Below, piece by piece: positions 22,851 through 33,904 of a DNA stretch of 64,000 nt. Positions within the stretch are counted from its first letter, which is position 1, and every line of letters starts with the position of its first letter. Origin of the DNA: Clarkia xantiana subsp. parviflora (taxonomy: Eukaryota; Streptophyta; Magnoliopsida; Myrtales; Onagraceae); contig JAPTYO010000017.1 of assembly GCA_036873135.1 (NCBI GenBank), forward strand, positions 11,780,001-11,844,000, read 5' to 3'. Made by a program: the position numbers and the translations under genes. The notes beneath the pieces were generated by a model. It saw only the letters and a program-made list of their open reading frames with translations, did not search any database and was not told the DNA's origin.

Positions 22851-23671
22851 GATGTTTTTTTTAATAATATTAGTCGTTTTAATGAAATTATTTATTATTA
22901 TTATTTTTATTATATATATATATATATATATCAAATTATATGTAATAAATAAATTAATATTTCTATTACAATGACAACTTCGACACAATAGTTTCATCAT
23001 TACAAACCTATATTGCGAACATATTGTTGCAACTGATTTCAAACATTATTTTTTTACGACGATATGTCAAACTTTATTGTCGCAATAGAATTGCAACTCG
23101 TTGCAGTAAAGTGAATAAAAAATAAGCAAAATACTATATTGCGATAATTTTATATTTTTATCGTCACAAATGAATTTAAAGTTCCAAGCAATAGAATTAT
23201 TAAATCCTGATAATATGAGACCAATTGCGACAATAATCTCAATTTTTTTCCTGGCAAATAGAATTATTAAATCCTCACAATATGTACATGTTGCGAGGAT
23301 ATTTTAAAGTGTGCAGTCACAATAGAGCTATCAAATCCTCACCATATGTATACAAGTTGCGACAATAACTTTCAACCTATCGTCGCAACACAGTTGATGA
23401 ATCATTACAACACATGTACCTACTGCGACAATAATTTTAAAATTTTCTTCGCAACATGGGTTATCAAATCCTAGCAATAGATAGATCAATTGCGACAACT
23501 AGTCTTGCAGATGTGTTTATAATCGTTCTCGCAATAGAGTACACTCTATTGCGATGATAGCTCATTTTTGTCGCAATAGGGGTCTATAGTGAAAAAGCTA
23601 TTGCGACGATTTGTCATCGCAAAAATTGTGACGATTTTGGTCATCGCAACAATACTTAATTCTTGTAGTTG
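22851..23671 (-). mobile_element. CACTA-like transposon terminal region
   Basis: The right edge reads, on the minus strand, CAACTACAAGAATTAAG (23671-23655), close to the CACTACAAGAA end of plant CACTA transposons. Inward lie many inverted and direct copies of a short motif around TTGCGACGAT and CGTCGCAA, the type of subterminal repeat such transposons carry. I found no opposite terminus and no transposase, so this is a truncated or non-autonomous copy. It interrupts copia copy C6, whose coding sequence starts at 23672. Confidence 0.5.
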
Positions 23672-24450
23672 GATTACAGGATGCCAAGCCCGTGGATACG
23701 CCAATTGTGCTCGGGTGCGCGCTGTCGAAACTTGATGGCCCGAAGAACCTGATGGAGCGTAAACAGATGGAGAGTGCAGAATACTTAAGTATGGTTGGCA
23801 GCTTAATGTATGCCATGCAATTCACTCGACCGGACATATGTTACGCTGTTGGCCTAGTAGCACGATTCCAATCAGATCCTGGAACTCAACACCTAAAGGC
23901 TGTGAAACGGATAATTCGATACCTGAAAGGTACTGCCGACTACGCTCTGTGCTATGAGGGTGGAAAACTCGAATTGTTAGGATATAGTGACGCCGACCAT
24001 GGTGGCGATCTGGATGATCGTAAGTCCACTTCAGGAGGAGTATTCCTCCTTTCTAATGCCGCCATTTCATTGATGAGCAAGAAGCAAACATAGGTCGCGC
24101 TGTCCACTATGGAATCTGAATTCGGGGCTCTCTCTAAGAACGCACAAGAAGCGATCTGGCTTAAAAGGCTTCTAACTGCATTGCTTGGCGTCGAGGACGG
24201 GAGTAAACCTGTGAAGGTATACTTTGACAGTCAAGCAGCAATTGCAGTAGTTAAGAACCCCAAGTACCACAACAGGACGAAACACATTGACATAAAATAT
24301 AATTTTGCTAAGAATATGGTTGAGGACAATATTATCACTTTAGAATACTTGTCTACTGAAAGTATGATGGCGGGCCCATTGACTAAACCACTATGCAGGG
24401 ACGTCTTCGAAAAGCATGTTAAATGTTGGGACTGCGTAGGGTTTAAGTAG
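23672..24450 (+). pseudogene. Copia copy C6: end of RT and RNase H
   Basis: The frame begins GLQDAKPVDTPIVLG at the CACTA edge and continues with YLSMVGSLMYAMQFTRPDI. RNase H shows YSDADH (Asp), TMESEF (Glu) and FDSQAA (Asp). It reads through KHIDIKYNF to the end ECV/CVGFK with a stop at 24448-24450. A TAG at 24091-24093 interrupts the frame in front of VALSTMES. Upstream pol is missing. Confidence 0.9.
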
Positions 24451-25454
24451 ACGGTATCGTGATGACACTTTTTGAAATATAATGGAAATAAATTCCACTA
24501 TAAAATAATGTCGAATGTGAACCAAGCCTCGTCACACAGGCTCGGTCGTCTTGATGGAAAATGTATTCTTTATTAAGTCGAGACTGGCTAAGAACCACGG
24601 TGGCAAACCTGGTTAAGAAGAACGATCATTTGGTTTTGGAGTAACACGACAATGATCAAATTTCTGCAGATCGCCGTTACGAACCACGTTCGTAATAAAA
24701 TCACATTCTGTGCCAGATGACGAATCTGCAATAAAATATGACATTTCCCAACTTCCTGACTAAACTCAGGTTATGCTATCGACGCGTGCTTCATACTACG
24801 CGTGCAATGTTCGACCACGAGGTTATGCTCGGTTGTGCTAGATAGAATCCACGAGATTCGTACGGGCACAAGCTTCTTCACCTAGAGCGTGTAACTGATC
24901 TCGAATCTTATATGAAGCAACATCCAAAGTATCCTCACGGATTCAGAACTCATACCTAAGGTCAGGCTCAATGTTTGCTTCACGGCGTGTGAGCGCAGTG
25001 CCGAATAAAAAGGCCTAGTGACAACGTCTTGGAAACCGGTTGGGTTTGAATAAGGGTATGAGCAATGGGGATGGTCAAGTACACCTGAAATTTTCCGACT
25101 CTTGTATTCACTAGGTGGCCACCAACCTGACATTAGTTGAAAGGTTGTGAATATTTGTACGGATGCCCTGGAGAAGTATCCCAAAGTGGGAACTGGGCGA
25201 TTGGAAAATTTGAAGCTGACCAGGATACAGCGCGGCACTTTATTTTTAACAGGTTGATTAGACATGGGTAATCAACGTTCCGCGGGTGCTACAATACTCC
25301 TAACAGATGAGTAGCACGATGCCCGTCGTGTCCGCCGGTCTCACGACAAACCTCGTATGAACTATTCGGAGCAGGGATTGGATCGAAGACCAAATGCGGA
25401 TGTGTTGGACGACAACATATTAATAGGCACCCTCCCATTCCGGCGAGTGGGAGC
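24451..25454 (+). other. 3' untranslated region of C6
   Basis: About 1 kb without coding frame, homologous to 39421-40498 and, inverted, to 16968-17837. The purine tract CGGCGAGTGGGAGC abuts the LTR. Confidence 0.85.
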
Positions 25455-26036
25455 TGTTAGCATTTGGGGTTATGGGCCGCCGTAATTGGTAGTCCATTAA
25501 TTAGGGATCATTAATCCAAGTAATTAGGTATGGGTTACATTAGAGTATTTGGGCTAGGCCTAAATTCCATGTGACATGGGAGACCCAAAATTGGGCCTCC
25601 CACCCACACTAGGTTGGCGCCGAACATAAGGAGTAAGGAGGTGGGATTTCCCACCTCCACTCCTATATATAGAGGACTAGGTGTGATTTATTAAGTACTC
25701 ATTCTCTCTTCCCAAGTGTTGAGATTAAAACTCTCCCCCTAGTCCTTCTTAGGTTCGGCCGAAACACACACCTAGAAGGTGCCTAAATTGCGACGAGCAA
25801 TTTACTCCAACTAAGATCCATCCCGCGAGAATCGAAGGTCTATGAAGATCAATCCACGTAGGGCTTCTCTAACAGGAACCTCTACGGGGTACCCGTCGGT
25901 GGATCGAGAACTCCCCTCGAAGATCTTGGGCTACAAAAATCGTTAAATGTATGTGCACTTTCTTCCACTGCGTAATTAGTTACCATGCACGTATCTAGGG
26001 TTTCGTTTCTGTAGGATTAGTCACCATAATCCAATA
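25455..26036 (+). repeat. 3' LTR of C6
   Basis: It starts TGTTAGCATTTGG and ends ATAATCCAATA; the final CA appears mutated to TA. A TATA-like box CCTATATATAG lies near 25662. It belongs to the same LTR family as C1 but to a distinct subgroup, most like the minus-strand LTR at 43013. Confidence 0.88.
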
Positions 26037-26134
26037 GAAATCCCCTATATGCCATACCCTAAATTAGACTTAGAATGTTGGACTTATATTAATAGGCTCC
26101 TATTACGGTGGCCCATTTTTTCTAAATGCCAACA
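26037..26134 (-). repeat. Fragment of copia LTR C7
   Basis: GAAATCCCCTATATGCC to CTAAATGCCAACA matches the right-hand 100 bp of the C0 LTR (16868-16967). C6 appears to have inserted into this LTR. Confidence 0.85.
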
Positions 26135-27028
26135 ACGTGTACTTGTCCGAGCGGAGTTGGGGTTCCGCTCGGACTCAAAGTCGTTGATGGTTGTTGTATT
26201 AGTGTCGTCAATCGTGGTAATCTTGTGTTGATTGTTGGAGCAGGAATCATTTGTCAACCATGATGATTTTGTATCAATCATGGTAAGATTTGGTTGATTT
26301 GTATAACATAAATATTTGATCGACCTCTGTGACTTAGTATTGAGGTCACCATGATGATTTAACATCAACCGTGATAATCCTTAGTCAATATTTAGAGTAG
26401 AAACCTTTTACCGACTATACTGACTTACCGTCGACCATAGTGATATTTGATTGGTTTTTCGGAATAGAGACATTTTATAGACTATGGTGACTTAATGTCG
26501 ACTATGGTGACTTATCCTCGGTCATGATGAATTTTAGTCGATTCTTCGAAGAGACATTTGATCAATCATTGTGACTTATCGCCGATCATGGTAATTTTTG
26601 GTTGATTCTTCGGAATAGAGACCTTTGATCGAGTATGGTGACTTAATATCAATAGCGGTGATTCATTGTTGACTGTGGTGACTTATGGTCGACCATGGTG
26701 AATTTTAGTCGATTCTTCGAAGTAGAGATATTTGATCGACTATGGTGACTTATGGTCGATCCTGGTAATTTTTGGTTGATTCTTCGGAATAGATACCTTT
26801 GATCGACCATTGTGACTTTTTTGGTAATTATAACAATTGGGTCGCCCTTCATGGGAGCCCAATAACAATGCACAATTGAGTGTGAGTTAATTAGAAACAA
26901 CTAACCCATTAATTAGACTTATGTGCCGAATTAATTAGGTGTTATGGCCCTATTGGACTTGCTCATTAACTAGTAAGATTAAAGTCCACTAAGAGGACAA
27001 CAAAGAGGAATTTCGGCCGGCCCAAGGT
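26135..27028. repeat. Degenerate satellite-like tandem repeat and flank
   Basis: Positions about 26190-26820 contain roughly nine diverged units of about 67 bp built on ATTTGATCGACTATGGTGAC, TTATGGTCGACCATGG and TTGATTCTTCGGAATAGA. Within units a 20-bp sub-repeat (GACTATGGTGACTTATGGTC) is duplicated. Positions 26830-27028 are AT-rich unique sequence that ends TTTCGGCCGGCCCAAG. No gene seen. Confidence 0.75.
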
Positions 27029-28076
27029 TGCGACCTTGGGGTTGCGCAGCATACACGCATCACACCGAAAGCTATTTCAGCAAGTTGGGACCTAGAGAAT
27101 TGAAAAGTATCTTTATAAGGTGCTCTGAGGACTATAAGGGATACGTGTTCGTGGCAACTCAGGATAATGGTGGCGTGGTCGAACATGAGTCCAGAGAAAT
27201 TACATTCCTTGAGGACGAATTTCCTACGCTTGGTAACATCAAAACAAACGAAGTCTTGATTGAACTAGAGCGGAATGATGATGATCAGGTCACACTTACT
27301 TCGAGTGGAAGATTTAAGGCAGCAACACAAGTGAATGACATGGTAAATGAGAATTGAGACATTTTCATAATAAATCCAGTGGGACGAGTCAATCCAACCA
27401 TACAGATCACTGTTGCTGCAGGTGCGAATCAAGTCGAACCTGATAATCATGTTGCTGAATCGTTGGATGAAAATCCTATAATTCCTCAACTACCTACTGG
27501 TGACGGTGGGAGTGGCACTACCAACTTGGGGTCTGGTCCTAGTAACCATGGAATTCATCTCGGAGGTAGAATCCCAAGACCAAGAGGTCGTCCAAGAAAA
27601 GTTGTTGGTGAAGGTTCAAGTAACGCTCTTGTTCCCAGTAGGAGTGTTGTTCCAATCATGAGCATTATTCCTAGTGGGACCATTGTACAAATTCAAGATG
27701 GGACTAATGAGCCTAGACGTAGTCAAAGGGATCGAACTTCTCCTAAGAAGCATCCCATCGAAAAGGGTGAGTTATTCACTATGACTTCGATTGATGAACC
27801 GGTAACAGTTAAACAAGCTTTGGAAAGACCTCAAGCGAAGAAATGGAGGAAAGCAATGGAGGAAGAGATCACCTCTATGAAAGCCAATTCGGTATGGTCT
27901 TTATTTGATTTACATGCTAACCGCAGAGCCATAGGGGCAAAGTGGGTTTCGAAATTGAAACTCACTGCTAATGGAAGTGCTGAGCGGTACAAAGCTCGAC
28001 TCATTGCGAAATGATATACCCAACTTCACGGAGTGGACTTTGATGAGACCTACTCACTGACTGTGTGTTACACCAC
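27029..28076 (+). pseudogene. Copia copy C2: integrase C-terminus and start of RT
   Basis: RPWGCAAYTHH and IRCSEDYKGYVF mark the end of integrase. A variable linker follows that contains RPRGRPRK, an AT-hook-like motif, then PRRSQRDRTSP. The start of RT follows (AMEEEITSMKANSVWSLF, AIGAKWVSKLKL, AERYKARLIAK) with stops at 27355 and 28012. RT continues as QLHGVDFDETYS to 28076, where the LARD is inserted; it resumes at 38109. Confidence 0.9.
28072..28076. other. Target-site duplication ACCAC, left side of LARD
   Basis: ACCAC directly before the left LTR; the partner is 38109-38113. Removing the element rejoins the copia RT sequence CYTT to TVRAILALVE. Confidence 0.96.
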
Positions 28077-28691
28077 TGTAAACACTCGATTTTGACCCGG
28101 ACGTAACGACGTTACACATGATACGTCAAATTCCGGACGCGTCAAGCCTCAAAGTCTCCAAAAATGTTCAAGGGCACATTAGGGAAATTATTATAAAATA
28201 TATTTTAAATTATTTCGAATTTATTTAATATTTTTGGAATATTTAAAATATATATATAATAATTAGTTTTATTTATTTTAGAAAATTATCTGTAAGATAT
28301 TTATCTCCAGATATTATTTTTTATTAAAAAAAATAATTATCTATAAAGATAAATATCCTTAGGAATATTCTCTAGAATAATTATCTGTTAGCATTTTTTA
28401 TTTAGATTTTATCTGTAATCTAGACTAGGTTTTTAGTATAAATAGGGGTCTAGGTTTACATTGTAAGACACAGAAAACACATCAGAAAATAATAGACTAC
28501 TTTTCTTGGGATCCGTGCAAATTTTGTCCTTTTATGCTTTATTTTAAAAAAAAAATTTCCTTCATCTTTTTCCTGTTGCAGGTCCCTGCCCGCCGGAGAT
28601 TTCCCGACCGCCGCCCCGCCGGTGGCAGACTTCGCTCTCGCACCGCCGTCCCTGCCTGAATCCACGTCGCCACCTGCATCTCCAGTCACCT

Positions 28692-28780
<89 letters not shown>

Positions 28781-29594
28781 CTCTTCCCTTCTTCTCCGGC
28801 GGCCAGCAGCCCATTCATCAACCAGATCCACCGCAATCTCGCCACCACGGTCGTCGCTGCAGCCTACCCCTGCCCCGGTGACCTTCCAACACCGACCCCG
28901 ACCTTCTGAGCCGGCACCCAGTCACCCACAGACCCGCCGGACCGAGGAAGCTCCGCCCTGCCTCGCCCAGGCCTCACCGTCGTGACCCTCCACCGTGTCC
29001 CGTTCCGACCACCTCACCTGTCCGTCGCTGCGTGTCAACTTCCGTCGTCATCCTCCGCCGCATCCAGGCCGACCGCCGCCTGTTGCTGTCTCCATCCCCT
29101 CTATTAGTAAGGTCCCGATCTGAATTTTTTTTTTATTATTATTGTTATGTTAATATTATGTAAGATTTATGTTTAAAAAATAAAAATTTAACTGATTTAG
29201 GTTAATTAAAAATTTGATTATTTAAGTTGTGTTATGTGAATATGTTAATTTGCATTTTCTAATGATAAAAATTGTTCGATAGTGTTATTAGGTTTTATTT
29301 TGTTTTTTTTTATTTTATTAGTTCATTTGGGGTATTAATTAATAATAAAATTGGCAAATTAAGTGAATTGAGTACCGAAATGGCGTAATTAAAAATCATA
29401 TATTTTTAATTCGTAATAGAACCCCCGAACTCGAATTTCTAATCGTAGACCGATTTTATACCTAGGCGTTTAATTCATTATTCGTTTAGGTAAATTAGGA
29501 TTCTAGTTAACCTTAATTAACTAGTGGCGACTCTTTCAAAATTGCACGTTTTAAAAAAACGTAATTCGCCGTAGGTCAGATTTTAGGTCTGACA
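28077..29594 (+). repeat. 5' LTR of the LARD
   Basis: 1518 bp, TGTAAACACTCG to TTTAGGTCTGACA. It has an AT-rich first 500 bp, a GC-rich core (28570-29100) with a CT microsatellite of about 85 bp (28695-28780), then AT-rich sequence. The short proline-rich frame in the core is not conserved in a way that suggests a protein. Confidence 0.94.
28437..28445 (+). promoter_or_regulatory. TATA box of the LARD 5' LTR
   Basis: TATAAATAG followed about 30 bp later by CATTGTAAGACACAG, a likely transcription start. The same arrangement occurs at 36990-36998 in the 3' LTR. Confidence 0.7.
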
Positions 29595-29597
29595 ATT

Positions 29598-29615
29598 TGG
29601 CGACTCTGCTGGGGA
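29598..29615 (+). other. Primer binding site of the LARD (tRNA-Arg type)
   Basis: TGGCGACTCTGCTGGGGA lies three bases after the LTR. It fits the 3' end of plant tRNA-Arg with two differences from the Ogre-type site as I remember it. Confidence 0.82.
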
Positions 29616-30104
29616 AGTTTTAGAGGGTTCGGGCTCAGTATGTTTACTTTTTGCCATGTTTGAGTTTTGTAATTTTAATTTAATTTTATTTTAATTTCAC
29701 TGATCTAACATGTTTTTTGTGATTTGAGGTGTGGAGTTAATTTTTTTTTTTTTATGACTGACTATTTTTCTTTGTTGTATATGTATTACTTAAATTCGCA
29801 CACACTCACTTTAGTGTAATGTCCAAAACGCCTAAAACCCAGGGCGACTAGGAACCTCGGAGATTTAGTACGGTACGACCGAAGCGTCTGGGCCGCCGGT
29901 ACGGCTCGGAAAAACTCTACTCGCTTGTGAAGGTCTTATGATCCCTATGATGGGGTGAGGAAACCACCTTGTCGGGAACCTATCAGTGGAACCTACCTTG
30001 TAGAGCAAAGACACACATTTTTTACCCCCCCCCCCCCCCCCCAAAATGATATGTTTTTTTTTGTTGTAAATGTTATCATACGACTGTTTGTATAGCTTTT
30101 ATTT
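29616..30104 (+). other. LARD leader, possible packaging region
   Basis: About 490 bp between the primer site and the first repeat zone, with no coding frame. It includes a moderately GC-rich part (29820-30000) and a poly-C run (30027-30042). In retroelements, packaging signals usually lie here; that is inference only. Confidence 0.4.
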
Positions 30105-32130
30105 CTCATGCATTCATCTCATTGCATTTTTTTTTTAAAAAAACCTCTTACCTAAATTTTCGTGCTAAATATGCGTTTCATGCGCATTATTTAAAAAAAA
30201 AAAAACATCCAGGTAAGTTGTAACTCAAGATTAGCGCATCTTTCATACATTATTTTCAAAAAATATTTTCATGAGAAATTTAACTCTCTTTTAGCTATTA
30301 GAGCTTCTAATTTTAAAATGCATTTTGTATACGTTATTTTCAGAATAAACCAAAAAAACATTCTTAGCTAAGTAGCTAATCCCTTAGTTGTAGATTTTTT
30401 ATTTCAAAACATGTGTTTCAGATGCATTGTTTAAAAAAAAAAAAAAAACCCTTACCTAAAATTTTATTCTAAATATGCGTCTCATGCGCATTATTTAAAA
30501 AAAAAAAAACTCTCAGGTAAGTTGTAATTTTGTTAGTGCGTTACGTATGCATTACTTTAAAAAAAACATTTCAGAAAATTTAATTTCTTTAGCTATTAGA
30601 GCTTCATTTCGAACATGCATTTCATATGCAGTTTTTTCTAAAAAACCTCTTACCTGAATATTTATTTCTAACATGTGTTTTGTACGCACTATTTTTGAAA
30701 AAACTTTTCAGGTAAGTTGTAATTTTGGTTAGTGTATTGTATATGCATTACTAAAAAAACAAAAAAACAAAAACAAAATATTTTTTAGGAAAATTTATAA
30801 TTCTGCTTTAACTGTTAGGGCTTCCTTTCGAACATGCATTTCATATGTTTTTTTTTTTTCTAAAAAAACCTCTTACCTGAATTTTCATTTTTTAACATGT
30901 GTTTTGTACGCAATATTTTTGAAAAAAACTTTTCAGGTATGTTGTAATTTTGGTTAGTGTATTGTATATGCATTGCAAAAAAAAAAAAAAAAAAGGAAAA
31001 TTTGTAATTCCGCTTTAACTGTTAGAGCTTCTAATTTCGAACGTGCATTCCATATGCATCATTTAAAAAAAAAACTTTTTAACTGAATTGTTTTATTTTA
31101 ATAATGCATCCAATATGCATTAATTTTAAAAAAAAACTTTTTAGATAAACCGTAAGCTCTCTTAGTTTTAGGGCTCTTTGTTTAAAAAAACATTTTATCT
31201 GAATTTTTAATAAAAAACGTGCATGTCATATGCATTATTTTCGAAAAAACCTTTCGGGTAAATTGTAATTTTCCTCAGTTGTAGAACTTTTATTTTTAAG
31301 TTGGCATCTTGTATTTATTTTTGTGCAACTCATATGCATCATTTAAAAAAAAAACTTTTCGCCTGATTCTTAATTTTGAGCAACCAAGATGCATTGATTT
31401 TTTTTTCCTCATTAAAAAAAAAAAAATCTTTTCAGATAACTTGTAAATTATCTTGACTGTAGAACTTTCATCTCAAGTATGCATCTCATGTGCATCGCAT
31501 GTGCATTGTTTTAAGAAAAATAATATGTTGATAGATTGTACACATTCTTAGTCGTAGAACCATTAGTTTCAAACATGTATTCCATGTGTTGTTTTCAAAA
31601 CTACTTACCAGAATGTTTTATTTCAAGCATGTGTTTTATACGCATTATTTTTGGAAAAAAAACTTTTCATGTAACTTGTAAACTTCTGTTAGTGCATTCA
31701 ATGTGCATCATTTTTTTAAAAAAATTAAGAAAATTTGTAATTCCTTTTTGGCCCTTAGAGTTTTTTAAATTCAAACATGAATTTCATATGCATCATTTTC
31801 AAAAAATCTTTTTACCTGATTTTTTTTAGCATGCATTCAATATGCATTATTTTTTAAAAAAACATTTCAGAAAAATTATGAGTTTTTTTTTCTGCTATAG
31901 AGCTTTCAAATTCACGCATGCATCTCAATTGCACTATTTTAAAAAAATCCACCTGAAATTTTCATTTCAAAATATGCATTTCATATGCATTATTCAGGTA
32001 AACTGTTGTAAGTTGTGAATTTCTTAGAATAGAATTTTAAGTTTCAAAAATGCATTTCATATGCATCATTCATATAATATGTTGTAAGTTATAACTTTCT
32101 TAACAGTAGAATTTTAACTTTCGAGCATGC
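30105..32130 (+). repeat. LARD repeat zone 1: AT-rich units each with an ATGCR...YGCAT hairpin
   Basis: Some 18 diverged units of roughly 90-130 bp. Most contain a dyad such as ATGCG + 7 nt + CGCAT (30171-30187) or ATGCA + 7 nt + TGCAT (31974-31990), then a poly-A run and TTTTCAGGTAAGTTGTAA. No coding frame. Confidence 0.8.
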
Positions 32131-33904
32131 ATGAGCATTTAAAAAAAAAAAAAAAAACTCAAAGTGTCATTCGTTTTTATCCAAGGTGTATCGCACTGTT
32201 TTGGCAAGATCGTCATTTCAACATTCGCATGAGCGAGCATTTAAAAAATGGGAGTTTTGATTCTTTTTTGAGAAAATAGTTTAACTGTGCAGTTGAGTGC
32301 TACTATTCGAGTTTAAACAAAGGACGAGAAAACCTTTTTAAAAAAAACTTTGTTTTGAGCATTTATCCCGCGTTCGAGCCAGATAATGCACTCAGCAAAC
32401 TCAGTAAACTCCATGATGGCGCAAAACAAATTTGATCATAAACTTTGATTCCTTTTAAAAAAAAAAAGTAATCGAAATTATGAATGAATGACATTAGAGT
32501 TTTCAAAAAAATCATGCATGATTTCTCATATTCTCTACACTGATTTTTCATTCACTCTTTTCAGGTACCCTTGGCTAAGGTATCATGTACACATAAGTTA
32601 TGCCGGCTAAATGGGGCAACAAAAAAGAACATGCAGTCATCCAGTTGCACAACGAACAAATTGCACACTCGAGATATCTAACGCTGAGGTGCGTTAAATT
32701 GTACTTAATTTTTTCCTTGAGATTTGAGTGTCCCTACTCTTTTGAAGGTCGGATGACCACTTCAACCAATGGTGCAACCGTGTGAAACGTGAGTGCTTCA
32801 AAGAGTTTCTATGAAAAATTTCACCCACCATGTGTGAAATTCATACGCTTTCCAAGACGAGGTATACAACCGTTATGTGGCAAGGTTTAAACCATTCAGC
32901 GGTAACTATGGGGAATCTCCCTTTGAGATCGGACATGTCAGGAGATGAGAAAATTTCAAGAGATCATCGAGAATCCCGTGAAGATTCAATGTGCCGATAA
33001 ATGTAGCTTACTCGATCAACCGAATCATTTTCCGAAAAAATTTCTGAAATTTTCAGTCTGCCACTAGGGGCATGTACTTTTCAACAGGTGTACATATACA
33101 AGTTGTGGAGCAGGAGAATCAGGACATGCAGCAGGTCCAGTCGCATTGCGAGCACATTGCCCATTGAAAAATCCAACTCCCAGCTTGGATAATTATCCAA
33201 ATCAAAACTCCTGAAGAGCACATCTCGTGTACGGCCCCTCGCTCGTCGACCATTCTTATGCCAGCTATCGAATTTATCCCAGATACCTCGGACAATATCT
33301 ATGCCTAAGTTTACATTTGCTGACTACTGTGCCAAACTCAACACCATACATGTGTGTTCATTAATCAGGCCATTCGTCCAGCATGCGACGAATTATGAAC
33401 CAGTCAGATGTAGCCGTGGGGCATTCTTGTTAAAGATCAAGCATGGTTGAAGATAGAAGACATCCAGAGATCTTCCTATTAAAAAAGATCGAGATTCCAT
33501 GAAGATCGACCGTGCTAATGAAAGAGCATTTGAAGAGGAAGAAGATGAAATTATTGTCGGTGTCGTCCGCCCATTGAAAAGATCCTCCATTCAAGACATC
33601 GACATAATCAACTTATTTGACAAGTTTTCCTCCGGAGAAGTTCCGAGAAATTAAAATGTTTAATCTGCTATTAGGGGCATGTAACATAGTTGTTGTTGAT
33701 TAGTTTCTGTAGATTTTCTTTCCATTTGAAAAAAGAAAAAAGAGAGAAAAAAAATAAATTCCCACTAGGTTGAAAACCTAGGCAAAAGTCAGGGAGAGGG
33801 GCATGATTGAAAACCCGCAGGGGCAATCATGGCAAAAGGTGAGATGAAAAATGTAAAAAAAAAAAAAAAAAAAGAGAAGAAAAAAAAAAACTCAGTTTTC
33901 TTTA
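32131..33904 (+). other. LARD interior without obvious repeats
   Basis: About 1.8 kb with no credible gene; short frames do not resemble any retroelement domain. The phrase TGCCACTAGGGGCATGTA recurs (33060 and, as TGCTATTAGGGGCATGTA, 33663). A GAAAACC...GGGGCAATCATGGC motif near 33770-33835 recurs near 35150-35330. Confidence 0.6.

Noticed and set aside
28622..28909. Proline-rich short protein in the LARD 5' LTR
   Set aside because: It is low-complexity sequence with a CT tract of unstable length. The 3' LTR version differs in the tract, and nothing suggests translation.
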